From CAVZAB01 sp963773155 (lineage in GTDB: Bacteria; Pseudomonadota; Alphaproteobacteria; Rhizobiales; Beijerinckiaceae), in the NCBI GenBank assembly GCA_963773155.1, contig CAVZAB010000017.1, positions 1-64,000 of the forward strand: a stretch of DNA of 64,000 nt, written 5' to 3'. Shown in pieces: positions 16,859-26,031 of this stretch; position 1 is the stretch's first letter, and each line of letters starts with the position of its first letter. The notes beneath the pieces are model-generated. The model worked only from the letters and a program-made list of their open reading frames with translations. It ran no database searches and was not told where the DNA came from. The position numbers and the translations under genes were made by a program.

Positions 16859-18658
16859 ATGACCAGCTTTGATACTTCGCACCCAACTGCCCAATCCGAC
16901 CTTACGCCGGCCGGGATCCAACCGCGGGCGCTTTTGGCCCGGCGGCGCGCCATTGCGAGCGGCCTCAATGTGGCAACCTATCTGATCTTGCTGTGGGCGG
17001 CCAAACTGGTGCTGGTCGAAGACGGGATCACGCCGATCGGCGGGCTCATGCTGCTCGCCTTTCTGGTCGCAGCGCCGTGGAGCGTGCTTGGTTTCTGGAA
17101 CGCTGTCATCGGCCTGTGGCTGTTGCATGGCACCGGCGACGGGCTTGCCCGTGTCGCGCCATTTGCTGCGGCGGCCGGCCCAAGCCGGCCGATGGTCTCG
17201 CCCGTTGCCATATTGATGACCTTGCGCAACGAGGACCCGGCCCGCGCTTTCGCCCGCCTGAAGGCCGTTAAGGCCTCTATCGAATCCACCGGCGAGGGCG
17301 GCCAATTCAGCTATTTCGTGTTGAGCGACACCAATGAGCCGATGCTCGGTCTGGCCGAGGAACAGGCGATGGCGGCCTGGCGCGCGGCAACGCCAGACGA
17401 TGCCGAGCGCCTGTTCTACCGGCGGCGCGCCGAAAATAGCGGTTTCAAGGCCGGCAATCTCCGCGATTTCTGCGCGCGATGGGGCGCTGATTTCCCCTTC
17501 ATGCTGCCGCTTGACGCCGACAGCCTGATGAGCGGCCAGACAATCGTCGAAATGGTCCGGATCGGCGAGGCTTATCCCCGCCTCGGCATTTTGCAAAGTC
17601 TGGTGGTCGGGCTGCCGGCGCGCTCGGCCTTCGCCCGAATTTTTCAATTCGGCATGCGGCATGGCATGCGCACCTATACGATGGGCTATGCCTGGTGGGC
17701 CGGCGATTGCGGACCGTTCTGGGGCCACAATGCGCTGGTTCGCGTCGAACCCTTCATGCGCCATTGCGACTTGCCTGGGATTCCCGGCCGGCCGCCGCTC
17801 GGCGGCCCGATTCTCAGTCACGATCAGATCGAAGCCGCGCTGATGCGCCGGGCCGGCTATGAGGTCCGCGTCCTGCCGCTGGAATCCGGCAGCTACGAGG
17901 ACAATCCACCAAACCTGCTCGAATTCACCCGCCGCGATTTGCGCTGGTGCCAGGGCAATCTTCAATATTTGTGGCTGCTCGGCCTGCCCGGTCTCGAACC
18001 TATGAGCCGCTTTCAGCTCTTGTGGGCGATCATGATGTTTGTCGGCATCCCGTGCTGGACATTGCTGATCGGATTGGCGGCGATTAAGCCGCTCGATGGC
18101 CAGGACCTCGGCCATTTTCGCAGCGGCCTTGCGGCCAGTCTCTACATCGCATTCCTAATCATGTACCTCGCCCCAAAACTCGCCGGCTTCCTCGATATTG
18201 TCCTGAGCGATGGGGAACTCGCCCGCTACGGCGGCGGCCTGCGGTTTTGTCTCGGTGTCGTGACCGAGCTTGTCTTCTCCTTCTTGCTCGGTGCGGTGAC
18301 GACGTTGCGCACCGGCCTGTTCATGATCGGGCTCATGTTCGGACGTTCGATCGTGTGGGGCGGTCAGGCCCGCGACGCCCACGCGCTGTCCTGGCGCTCG
18401 GCCCTGATTGGCCTGTGGCCGCAGACCCTGTTCGGGCTCTTGCTTGCGGGCGCATTCTGGACGCTCACGCCGCCGCTGATTCCGTGGGCTCTACCTCTGA
18501 CGATCGGCTATCTGACGGCCGTTCCGTTCGCGGTGGCGAGCGCTTCGCCGGCCGTCGGCGCCCTCCTTGAGCGCTGGAAATTGTGCGCCATCCCCGAAGA
18601 CTTCCGCCCGCCGCCGGAAATTCGCGCCGTACAGGCCAATGAAAGGCAGCCGCTATGA
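16859..18658 (+). CDS. opgH: Glucan glucosyltransferase OpgH (MdoH)
   Basis: Encodes 599 residues, an inner-membrane GT2 enzyme that polymerises UDP-glucose into osmoregulated periplasmic glucan and exports it. It is short compared with E. coli OpgH (about 850) but normal for compact alphaproteobacterial forms. Two N-terminal helices precede a cytoplasmic GT-A domain with LMTLRNEDP, the acidic pair in LPLDADSLMSG, LSHDQIEAALMRRAGY and the product-binding RRDLRWCQGNLQY. At least four more helices follow. The start ATG 16859 has little upstream room: the divergent MDR gene starts 21 bp away. The 3' end overlaps the next gene by ATGA. No opgG is next to it, unlike the common opgGH arrangement. 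Confidence 0.92.
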   Translation: MTSFDTSHPTAQSDLTPAGIQPRALLARRRAIASGLNVATYLILLWAAKLVLVEDGITPIGGLMLLAFLVAAPWSVLGFWNAVIGLWLLHGTGDGLARVAPFAAAAGPSRPMVSPVAILMTLRNEDPARAFARLKAVKASIESTGEGGQFSYFVLSDTNEPMLGLAEEQAMAAWRAATPDDAERLFYRRRAENSGFKAGNLRDFCARWGADFPFMLPLDADSLMSGQTIVEMVRIGEAYPRLGILQSLVVGLPARSAFARIFQFGMRHGMRTYTMGYAWWAGDCGPFWGHNALVRVEPFMRHCDLPGIPGRPPLGGPILSHDQIEAALMRRAGYEVRVLPLESGSYEDNPPNLLEFTRRDLRWCQGNLQYLWLLGLPGLEPMSRFQLLWAIMMFVGIPCWTLLIGLAAIKPLDGQDLGHFRSGLAASLYIAFLIMYLAPKLAGFLDIVLSDGELARYGGGLRFCLGVVTELVFSFLLGAVTTLRTGLFMIGLMFGRSIVWGGQARDAHALSWRSALIGLWPQTLFGLLLAGAFWTLTPPLIPWALPLTIGYLTAVPFAVASASPAVGALLERWKLCAIPEDFRPPPEIRAVQANERQPL

Positions 18659-19611
18659 AATGGCTCTTGGCAATCGGCCTGATCATGGCGAGCTATCCGC
18701 TCAGGGCCGCCGATGGCCTGCCGCCCGAGGCCCGCGCCAGCGAACTCGCAGTGCGTGTGGAGAACCATTCGGCGCCGGTTCTATGCGCCGAAAAGGACAA
18801 TGTGCACCTAAATTTCCTCTCGCCAATGGTGCGGCGCTTCCAGGTGCAGGCAGTCCATCCGGCCTTCATCGGCACGATCACAACCGACCGTTACCAGCCC
18901 GACTGGACGAGCTGCAACATGTCGCAGGATCCCGCTTTCGGCGCCAATGCCCGCCGGACGACATTTTGGGAAACCCCCGATCTTTGGCTGACCGGCTATA
19001 CGCTGAAGTCGTTCTGGCGTCCCAATGGCGTTCCCGTGCGGGTCGGCGAACGCGTCGAACAGGGCTTCCACGTGGTTCAATTGTGGATGCGCTATCGTGA
19101 GCGGGCCGAGGAAATCCTGGTCTTCTATCCGCCCGACGGCTATTGGCGCGCCCGACCGCTGCCATTTGCCGATCTGCGCTGGACCGCATACGGATCCTCG
19201 TTCCTGGTTGGTCCAGTCGAAATCCAGGAACGGCCGATCGTCGCCCTCAAGGACATTGTCTTCGACCCGGACAGCCGAACGTTTACCTTGAATTTCCAGC
19301 GCGGCGGCAGCGCCAAAATTAAGCTGACGCGGGTTGATCAGGACCGGATTGTTCTCGATGTCAGCATCACGGGTGAACCGGCCGCCGGCTATCCTTTTGC
19401 CGCGATAAGCTCGATGTATACGACCGAATTCAATGCCGACATGACCAAAGTGGCCTGGCGGACGAAGGGCGGCGAGGGCTGGCACGAAGCAGCGATCGAC
19501 GCATTCCACGCGGCTGAGGCGACCGAATTCTGGGCCGGTCGCACGCTGCCATCGCGCCACAACACGAGCGCACCCGATCTCGTCTTCAGCCATTTTTCCG
19601 GCGAGGAATAG
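18655..19611 (+). CDS. Secreted protein of the opgH operon, unknown function
   Basis: Encodes 318 residues beginning with a clear signal peptide (MKWLLAIGLIMASYPLRA, probable cleavage after RAADG). The mature part has a CAEKDN segment, several Trp/Tyr-rich strands (WETPDLWLTGYTLKSFW, LWMRYRERAEEILVFYPPDGYWRARPLP) and probably a beta-sandwich fold. It has no resemblance to OpgG that I can see. The ATGA overlap with opgH means it is translationally coupled to it, and the next membrane acyltransferase-like gene starts at the base after its stop. I infer a periplasmic role in glucan processing, binding or release. I do not recognise the family beyond having seen similar alphaproteobacterial neighbours of opgH. 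Confidence 0.72.
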   Translation: MKWLLAIGLIMASYPLRAADGLPPEARASELAVRVENHSAPVLCAEKDNVHLNFLSPMVRRFQVQAVHPAFIGTITTDRYQPDWTSCNMSQDPAFGANARRTTFWETPDLWLTGYTLKSFWRPNGVPVRVGERVEQGFHVVQLWMRYRERAEEILVFYPPDGYWRARPLPFADLRWTAYGSSFLVGPVEIQERPIVALKDIVFDPDSRTFTLNFQRGGSAKIKLTRVDQDRIVLDVSITGEPAAGYPFAAISSMYTTEFNADMTKVAWRTKGGEGWHEAAIDAFHAAEATEFWAGRTLPSRHNTSAPDLVFSHFSGEE

Positions 19612-20571
19612 GTGGCGCAAGCGACCCGCACCGGCCGCCTGCCGGGAATCGACATTGCCCGTGGCATTGCTCTCGTCGGCATGTTTGTCTATCACCTCAC
19701 CTGGGATCTCAGCCATTTCGGTTTTGTCGACGCCGATCTGCCACTCGCGCCGGGGTGGAAGGCCTTTGCCCATGGGATTGCAGCAAGCTTTCTTGCTCTC
19801 GTCGGCGTCAGTCTGGTCCTGGCCCATCGTGGTGCCGCCGACCGCGCCTTTTGGCTCAGGCTCGTTCGCATCGGTGCGGCGGCCGCGGCGATCTCGCTGG
19901 CCACCTATTTTGTCTTGCCCGACGCCTTTATTTTCTTCGGCATCCTGCATTGCATCGTCGTCTCCAGCCTGCTCGCCCTGCCGCTTCTCGCGGCACCGCC
20001 GGCGATCATGATATTGCTCGCCATTGCCGTCCTAGTTGCGCCAATCCTCCTGTCAGGCCTGACCGGTCAGCTATTCGATCACCCGGCCTGGCTTTGGCTC
20101 GGTCTTGCCAAATCGGTGCCGGCAAGCGTCGATTATCAGCCGATCCTGCCATGGTTTGGCATGGTGCTCGTCGGCCTGTGCCTCGGGCGATTGATCATCG
20201 CAGGCCCACCCGCGCTGCTGCGACTTGTGCCCCAAAATCCGCTCGTCCGGCTGCTCCAATTGGGCGGCCGGCACTCGCTTATCGTCTATCTCGTCCATCA
20301 GCCGATATTCTATGGACTGCTCTTCATTCTCGCCCAGGCGCTTGGGGTCAATACGGACGGCCCACCCGGCGAAATCGGATTTGCGCGGGCCTGCGAGGCG
20401 CAATGCCGGGAGAGCGGCGGCAGCGACAAAGTCTGTCCAGGGGCCTGCGCCTGTGTCATCGCCGGCCTCAGACAAGAAAATCTGTGGTCGCAGGCACTCG
20501 GCAACCAGATTGACCCCGCCCTACAGGACCGGCTCGACGCGATTGCCGCCCGGTGTTCGGGTCAGCAGTGA
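19612..20571 (+). CDS. DUF1624/HGSNAT-like membrane acyltransferase
   Basis: Encodes 319 residues from GTG 19612, directly after the TAG of the upstream gene. The N-terminus RLPGIDIARGIALVGMFVYHLTWDL is the hallmark of the DUF1624 / heparan-alpha-glucosaminide acetyltransferase-like family. About eight helices follow, with LPWFGMVLVGLCLGR and GRHSLIVYLVHQPIFYG near the end. An unusual feature is a C-terminal Cys-rich soluble tail (ACEAQC, VCPGACAC, then a final C). Members move acetyl groups across the membrane onto sugars. Coupled to opgH, it could decorate periplasmic glucans with acyl groups, a role that OpgC (a different family) plays elsewhere. That function is inferred from context only. 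Confidence 0.78.
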   Translation: MAQATRTGRLPGIDIARGIALVGMFVYHLTWDLSHFGFVDADLPLAPGWKAFAHGIAASFLALVGVSLVLAHRGAADRAFWLRLVRIGAAAAAISLATYFVLPDAFIFFGILHCIVVSSLLALPLLAAPPAIMILLAIAVLVAPILLSGLTGQLFDHPAWLWLGLAKSVPASVDYQPILPWFGMVLVGLCLGRLIIAGPPALLRLVPQNPLVRLLQLGGRHSLIVYLVHQPIFYGLLFILAQALGVNTDGPPGEIGFARACEAQCRESGGSDKVCPGACACVIAGLRQENLWSQALGNQIDPALQDRLDAIAARCSGQQ

Positions 20572-20627
20572 CGCGACGATGAAAAAACGTTATAGGTTTT
20601 TCTTGCTGCCTTGCAGGAGGTGCATCG

Positions 20628-20993
20628 ATGTCGTCACGCCCGCGTTATTGGCTTTTCGGCTGCATTCTTGGCGGCCTCGCGCTTGTTTCAACCCCGGCTT
20701 TGGCCGACAAGATCGACGGCGACTGGTGTCATGTCGACGGCCGCCATTTCACCATCAATTACCATGATCTGACGACGCCCGGTGGCCACCATGTCCTCGG
20801 CGACTACGGCCGCCATTCCTTTTCCTATGTGGTGCCCGAAGGCGAGCCGGATTCCGGCGCAACGGTGGAGATGATGCTCGTCAACGAACAGACCGTGCAG
20901 CTCAAGGTCAGCGGCAACAATTCGCCGCCGCAGACCTTCAAGCGCTGCGAGCAAGTGAGCGAGTACCACCTCATTCCATTGGCCAGTTCGTGA
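20628..20993 (+). CDS. Small secreted protein, conserved type
   Basis: Encodes 121 residues behind a strong AGGAGG site. A signal peptide (about 1-26, ending PALA-DKIDG) is followed by a mature domain of about 95 residues with WCHVDGRHFTINYHDLTTPGG and a Cys near the end (KRCEQVSEYHLI) that could pair with the early Cys. I recognise the pattern from uncharacterised alphaproteobacterial periplasmic proteins but cannot assign a function. A short AT-rich inverted repeat (GAAAAAAC...GTTTTTC, about 20581-20602) precedes it and might act as a weak terminator for the opgH group. gntK follows after 52 bp. Confidence 0.75.
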   Translation: MSSRPRYWLFGCILGGLALVSTPALADKIDGDWCHVDGRHFTINYHDLTTPGGHHVLGDYGRHSFSYVVPEGEPDSGATVEMMLVNEQTVQLKVSGNNSPPQTFKRCEQVSEYHLIPLASS

Positions 20994-21045
20994 CTGGACA
21001 GCTCGGCCGATTGGCGAATATGCCAGGCTGCCGGCGGACATAAAC

Positions 21046-21555
21046 ATGTCGCCTGCGGTCGTCGTCGTGATGGGTGTTTCCGGATCAGGAAAATCGACGG
21101 TCGGTGCGCTTTTGGCTGGTCGTCTCAATTGGGACTATCGGGACGCCGACGATTTTCATCCGCCGGCCAATGTCGAGAAGATGCGCCAGGCCATTCCGCT
21201 CGACGACGATGACAGGCGACCTTGGCTCGCGGCCATCGCCGCCTGGATCGATGTGAAACGTGCGGGCAGCGGGCACGGTGTGGTGACCTGCTCAGCGCTG
21301 AAGCGGCGCTATCGCGATCAATTGATCGGCAAGCGCGACGATGTTGGCCTCGTCTACCTGAAAGGCGATTTCGATACCATTGTGCGACGGCTGGCGGTTC
21401 GTCTGGGCCATTTCATGCCGGCAAGTCTGCTGCAGAGCCAGTTTGCCGCGCTCGAGGAACCGGGACCGGAAGAACGCCCGATCATCGTTGCGATCGATCC
21501 ATCGCCCAATGTGATCGTGCAAACCATTCTGGATCGCTTGGCAACTTGCAGCTAG
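21046..21555 (+). CDS. gntK: Gluconokinase
   Basis: Encodes 169 residues, normal for the GntK/IdnK family. The P-loop GVSGSGKSTVG is at the N-terminus, followed by YRDADDFHPPANVEKM with gluconate-binding residues, CSALKRRYRDQL and GHFMPASLLQSQFAALEEP. It phosphorylates D-gluconate to 6-phosphogluconate in the cytoplasm, feeding the Entner-Doudoroff or pentose phosphate route. No gluconate transporter or dehydratase is adjacent. The stop codon overlaps the last codons of the convergent response-regulator gene by 4 bp. Confidence 0.94.
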   Translation: MSPAVVVVMGVSGSGKSTVGALLAGRLNWDYRDADDFHPPANVEKMRQAIPLDDDDRRPWLAAIAAWIDVKRAGSGHGVVTCSALKRRYRDQLIGKRDDVGLVYLKGDFDTIVRRLAVRLGHFMPASLLQSQFAALEEPGPEERPIIVAIDPSPNVIVQTILDRLATCS

Positions 21556-22928
21556 TCCGCCTTCCTGGCGATGCGGATCCCGTGTTTCTTTATCCGGTGC
21601 CAGAGGCTTCTTTCGCTGATTCCGAGTATTTCGGCAGCGCGAACCTGGATGCCGTTCGCTCGCTGCAAGGCTTCGAGCAGAAAACGGCGCTCCTGGCGGG
21701 CCAGTTCGCTGTCGAGATCGGTCGGAATGTCGAGGCCGGCCGTGGGATTTTCCGTTTCGGCAAAGATGTAGCGTGGCAGATCCGGCACGTCGATCGTCGC
21801 GGCGCGTGCGACGATCACCGCCCGCTCCACGCAATTCTGCAGCTCGCGAATGTTTCCCGGCCAACGATATTGGACCATGGCGGCGACGGCGCCGGGGGTG
21901 AATGCCACGATCTTCTTGCCCATGGCTTCAGTGAAATGTTCGAGAAAGTGCTGGGCCAATAGCGGGACATCCTCGGTGCGCTCGCGCAAGGGCGGCAGGG
22001 CGATCGGAAAGACGTTGAGGCGGTAAAAGAGGTCTTCGCGGAACTGACCGTCCGCCACGGCCTTTTTGAGATCCCTGTTGGTCGCAGCGATCACCCGAAC
22101 ATCGGCCCGTCGCGGCTGAGTTGCGCCGACCGGTTCGTAGGTTCGCTCCTGCAGGACACGCAGGATCTTGACCTGGACCGCCGCCGGCATGTCGCCGATT
22201 TCGTCGAGCAGCAGGGTACCGCCCTCGGCAGCGGCAAAACGGCCCTGTCGCGTGGCATGGGCGCCGGTGAAGGCGCCCTTGACATGCCCGAATAATTCGC
22301 TTTCGAGAAGGCCCTCGGGAATGGCGGCGCAATTGACGGCGACAAAGGCGCGGGCGCGGCGCGGGGAATTGAAATGAATCGCTCGAGCGATCACCTCCTT
22401 GCCGGTGCCGCTCTCGCCGGAGAGCAGCACGGTGGCGCGGCTTTCGCAAACCTCGCCGATCTGCTCGATGACCTGGCGGAACGAGCGGCTTGTGCCGATC
22501 AGTTGGTCAAACCGGTAGCGCCCTTCCAATTCGTCGCGCAGCCGCAAATTGTCGCGCATCACGTCGGTGAGTTTGAGCGCTCGCGCCACTGTCGCTTCGA
22601 TCTCGGCGATCTCGAACGGTTTGGCAACATAGTCGAAGGCCCCCTCCTTGATCAATTCGACCGCGTCGCGAACCGAGGTGAAGGCGGTCATGATAATGAC
22701 CGGTACATCCGGCGATTTGCGATGGATGGCATGCAGCAAGTCGCGACCGTCCATGCCGTGCATACGCAGGTCGCTGATGATCAAATCGACATCCTCACGA
22801 GCCATGATTTCGAGCGCTTCGGCGGCACTGAAACAAGCGATGGGCCGATGACCGAAATTCTCCAAGGCCGCGGCCAGCGCCTCGGCCAGCCGCCTTTCGT
22901 CGTCGACGACGAGGATCGAGTGACTCAT
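21552..22928 (-). CDS. Sigma-54-dependent response regulator (NtrC/AtoC type)
   Basis: Encodes 458 residues. The receiver domain (1-120) has Asp53 in ISDLRM. The AAA+ domain (about 145-380) carries Walker A GESGTGKE, the sigma-54 contact loop GAFTGA, Walker B LLLDEIGDM and an arginine-finger region. A Fis-type helix-turn-helix ends the protein (AEILGISERSLWHRIKKHG). It activates promoters of the -24/-12 type when phosphorylated. The ATGA overlap with the upstream histidine kinase identifies the partner. It closes a leftward run that contains transporters, an esterase, an aminotransferase and a phosphatase, and a good -24/-12 promoter lies at the head of that run (28661-28677), so I infer it controls its own operon. 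Confidence 0.92.
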   Translation of the reverse strand: MSHSILVVDDERRLAEALAAALENFGHRPIACFSAAEALEIMAREDVDLIISDLRMHGMDGRDLLHAIHRKSPDVPVIIMTAFTSVRDAVELIKEGAFDYVAKPFEIAEIEATVARALKLTDVMRDNLRLRDELEGRYRFDQLIGTSRSFRQVIEQIGEVCESRATVLLSGESGTGKEVIARAIHFNSPRRARAFVAVNCAAIPEGLLESELFGHVKGAFTGAHATRQGRFAAAEGGTLLLDEIGDMPAAVQVKILRVLQERTYEPVGATQPRRADVRVIAATNRDLKKAVADGQFREDLFYRLNVFPIALPPLRERTEDVPLLAQHFLEHFTEAMGKKIVAFTPGAVAAMVQYRWPGNIRELQNCVERAVIVARAATIDVPDLPRYIFAETENPTAGLDIPTDLDSELARQERRFLLEALQRANGIQVRAAEILGISERSLWHRIKKHGIRIARKAD

Positions 22929-24678
22929 GGCACCTCGGCGGTCGCGATTCGCTGCCGCGCTGGCGCCCGCGTTTCGGCGCGCGGCAGCACGATTCGGAAG
23001 GCCGCCCCGCTATTCTCGCCTGGCAAGTATTCGACCCGGCCGCGATGCGCCTCGACAATGGTTTGAACCTTGGTCAGGCCAAGACCGGAACCCTTCGCCT
23101 TGGTCGTGAAGAATGGATCGAACAACCGCCCGGCAATCTCCGCCGACACGCCCGAACCCGAATTCTGAAATCGTGACAGCAACCTCGCCGTCAAACCCCC
23201 GGAGCGCACCGACGATGCGTCCCCCCGCCGGCAGCGCGTCGATTGCGTTGAGAACCAGATTGAGGCAGGCTTGATACAATTGATCCTCGTCGCCGAGAAC
23301 CACGGCATCGGGCGCCGCATCGTCGATGACAAATACAATGTGGCGCTGCGCAAACTCGGGCTCGGCGAACGCCGCGACCCGGTCAAGGACGTCGCGCAGA
23401 CGGACAAACTCCATCCGCGGCTCTTTCGGCCGCGCAAAATCCAGGAATTCCCGGATCAGCCCCTCGATCCTTCGCACCTCGTCAACGACATAGCCGAGCA
23501 AGCGCTCGTCGGCCGCGGTCAGGCCGGCCTTTGAACGAACCACCTGGGCCGAGGTCTGAATAATCCCAAGGGGATTGCGGACCTCGTGGGCGATCACCAT
23601 CGCAGCCTCGCCGAGCGCCGAGAGTTCGGTCTCGCCGGCGCAATTCGGTCTCGAGCGATCGGACCTTGGCGAGTTGTTCGGCCATGACATTGAAGCTGCG
23701 CGCCAAGTCTTCGACCTCCCTGCCGCCGACCTCGGCGATCCGCTGCTGGTAATCGCCGGCCGTGATCGAACGAACGCCGCGGCTGAGCGCCTTCAACGGC
23801 CGCACCAGACGACCCGACACCCATAGGCCGGCGAGCGTCGAAAGGAGCACACCCGCAAGGAACAGACCGGCGAACAGCCAGGGCCCGCCGATCTGCGTGA
23901 AGAGGCCCTCCTGCGACCCAAGGCCACAAAAGATCACGCCGATGATCTTGCCGCTGCCGTCAAGCAGGCCAGCATAGGCAGCCGCATAAAACTCGTCCGA
24001 TTGATCGAAGACCGGATCCTCGCCATCGATCAGCTTGCGCAATAACCCCGGCGGCGGCGCTATTGCAAACTCGTCGCCCGGCACCGTCATCGCCGGAAAC
24101 AGCGCGTCGCCATCGCGATAGTACATGCGCAATTCGAGCGTCGTCACCACCTTGATCGTGCGCAGGAAATCCGGATCGAGCCAGCTCCCGACCAGGACAT
24201 AATACTTCGCGTTGCCAATACGATAGGGTTGGACTGCGCCGGCCAGCAGCTTGTGGTAACCGCTCAGCCGCACGGCAAAGACCGAACTTTGCGCTTCCAT
24301 TGGCATGACCGAGAGCGCTTGGAACGGCTGCGAAGCGTAGCGAACGTGTTTCGATTCGTCATAGATTGCGATCAGATCGTAACCGAGCGACTTGATCAGG
24401 TCGGAGTCGATTTCCTCGGGCTTTGGCTGATCGACAATCGCGGCCGTCGCTAGCCGATTGGCCAACACCGCTGCCACCCGGCTCGCATCGGATTCTGCCT
24501 CGCCAATCTGCAATTTGAAGAAGCGGGTCGTATCGGCGAGCCAAGCCTCGACATTCTGCTCGAAAGCCGATGATATCAGTCGCGCCGCGACATAGGCGGC
24601 GAGCAGCATCGGCGGAACGCTGACCAGCATGAAGGCAAGAACCAGTCGCGTCCGAAGCGAAGCAAAGCGTCCGTTCAT
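22925..24678 (-). CDS. Membrane sensor histidine kinase (two frameshifts)
   Basis: The N-terminal part (24678-23640) has a transmembrane helix, a periplasmic sensor domain of about 230 residues rich in aromatic residues, a second helix (about 270-292) and a HAMP domain with RLVRPLKALSRGVRSI. After a frame change near 23640 come ELSALGEAAMVIAHEVRNPLGII (HisKA, phospho-His) and a HATPase_c domain with LNLVLNAIDALPAGG. A second change near 23165, one surplus A, separates VTIS from DSGSGVSAEIAG; the end has TTKAKGSGLGLTKVQTIVEAHRG. All catalytic boxes are present. ATGA overlaps couple it to the SMR-like gene before it and the sigma-54 regulator after it. The signal sensed is unknown. Confidence 0.85.
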
Positions 24679-25151
24679 CGCTCCAATCCGAGCAAGGCGA
24701 CCCCTGCGACAATCATAGCAATGCCAGCGGCCCTGGAAAGGCTTACCGTCTCACCAAAGATCAGCCAGGCGAGCAAGGGCACGCTGACATAGGTCAAACA
24801 GGTCAGCGGAAATGCCCGGCTGAGGTCGGTCCGCTGCAGGATCAGCAGCCATACGGCAAAGGTGAGGACATAAAGGCCGATCGCCAGCCAGACCGAGGGC
24901 TGCGCCAGACTGGACAGCAGCCAGGCAAGACCGATGTCGCCGGTGCCGATGTCCTCGGACCCTGCCTTGAAGGCGAGTTGCGTCGCCGTGACCAGAACGA
25001 TCAAGGCAAGAAAGAGCAGCGCCTGGAGGTGCCGGCGCGTCAAGCGGCGGCGCGCCGAGGGTTCAACCCGCAGGTCGATTTCCATCTCCTCACGTGGCCG
25101 CCCTGCGCTGCAGCCGCGCAACTTGCCGGCCGGACCGGTTTGCCCGTTCAT
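24675..25151 (-). CDS. SMR/EamA-like small transporter, first of a pair
   Basis: Encodes 158 residues with four hydrophobic helices after a basic N-terminal tail of about 45 residues. The pattern (FLALIVLVTATQLAFKAG, then LTFAVWLLILQRTDLSRAFPLTCLTYVSVPLLAWLIFGE, then AGIAMIVAGVALLGLE) matches half-size DMT proteins such as EmrE and ArnE/ArnF. These work as dimers or heterodimers and flip lipids or export cationic compounds. A second half-size protein is encoded at 26032-26367 on the other side of the esterase, which makes a heterodimer likely. I chose ATG 25151 because it overlaps the esterase stop as ATGA; ATG 25085 is an alternative that would remove the tail. Confidence 0.8.
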   Translation of the reverse strand: MNGQTGPAGKLRGCSAGRPREEMEIDLRVEPSARRRLTRRHLQALLFLALIVLVTATQLAFKAGSEDIGTGDIGLAWLLSSLAQPSVWLAIGLYVLTFAVWLLILQRTDLSRAFPLTCLTYVSVPLLAWLIFGETVSLSRAAGIAMIVAGVALLGLER

Positions 25152-26017
25152 TCCGCCGCTATCGCCACGCTCTGCCTGCTCGCCGCCGATTGGTCAAGAC
25201 GGCGCTGGCGGCCGGCGTAGCTCGCGACAAAAGCGATCGAGCGCTCGCAGAGCAAGTGTCGCTGCTTGTCGATGATGATCAGATGATAGGAATCATCGAG
25301 GATCAATGTCTCGACAATACCGCCGAGGTGGTTCTGAATATGAACCGCATTCTTCAGCGACGACAGATCGTCAGCCCGCGCATGCGCAATGAAAGTCGGC
25401 ACGCGGATCTTCGGCAGATCCGGAAGAATCTCGTCGACCAACAGCCAGAATTGCTGAATGACCTGTGCCGGCGTCGACAGATGCCCAGCCTCATCGGTAT
25501 TGGCCAGCATCGCCTTGACGACGATGCCACGCATCCGTTCGTCCTTGATGCCGTAGGGATAGCGCTCGACAAAGCGCCAGCGGCGGCCCATCGGGGTTCG
25601 AATGAACATCCGCAGAAGAAAGCTGAAGCGGGGAATCGACCAGCCATCGTACCACAGGGTCGGCGCATAAAGCACCAAACCTGCAATGCTGTCCGGGTGG
25701 CGACCGGCGAGGCCGAGCGCAAGAATCGCCCCCATCGACAGGCCACCAACGAAGATGACATCGCAATCCCCGCGCAGCCGTTCGTAGCCGGCTTCCACAC
25801 TTGCCGCCCAATCCTGCCAGCGGCTCGCCAGAAGATCCGCCTCGCTGCCGCAATGGCCGGCGAGCTGACAGCAATGCACGCTAAAGCCGGCATCGGCATG
25901 CGCGCGCGCGATCGATTTGAGCTCGACCGGCGTGCCGCCGAGACCATGCACCAGAAGGAGGCCAACCCGGCCTTCCCGCATGTAAAGGCTGCGATCCGTG
26001 ATCGTTTGCGTCATCAT
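25148..26017 (-). CDS. Alpha/beta hydrolase, Est30-type carboxylesterase
   Basis: Encodes 289 residues from ATG 26017 (a second ATG follows directly at 26014). The oxyanion segment LLLVHGLGGTPVELKSIA and the nucleophile elbow GGLSMG are typical of monoacylglycerol-lipase/Est30 carboxylesterases. The acid is probably the Asp in HARADD and the base His is in DDSYHLIII. There is no signal peptide, so it is cytoplasmic. It lies between two SMR-like half transporters: 14 bp after the first and ATGA-coupled to the second. A role in trimming an acyl chain from the transported molecule fits the surrounding aminotransferase, phosphatase and fatty-acyl genes, but the substrate is not known. Confidence 0.85.
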   Translation of the reverse strand: MMTQTITDRSLYMREGRVGLLLVHGLGGTPVELKSIARAHADAGFSVHCCQLAGHCGSEADLLASRWQDWAASVEAGYERLRGDCDVIFVGGLSMGAILALGLAGRHPDSIAGLVLYAPTLWYDGWSIPRFSFLLRMFIRTPMGRRWRFVERYPYGIKDERMRGIVVKAMLANTDEAGHLSTPAQVIQQFWLLVDEILPDLPKIRVPTFIAHARADDLSSLKNAVHIQNHLGGIVETLILDDSYHLIIIDKQRHLLCERSIAFVASYAGRQRRLDQSAASRQSVAIAAE

Positions 26018-26031
26018 CGCGCCCTCTGGAC

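Noticed and set aside
15734..18115. A very long open frame on the minus strand (over 790 codons) running antisense through opgH
   Set aside because: Only its downstream part (16837-15855) is real, the MDR dehydrogenase. The rest is antisense to the well-supported OpgH catalytic domain and has no recognisable motif.
20581..20602. AT-rich inverted repeat as a strong rho-independent terminator
   Set aside because: The stem is short, has no G/C pairs of note and no following T run, so I mention it only as a possible weak element.
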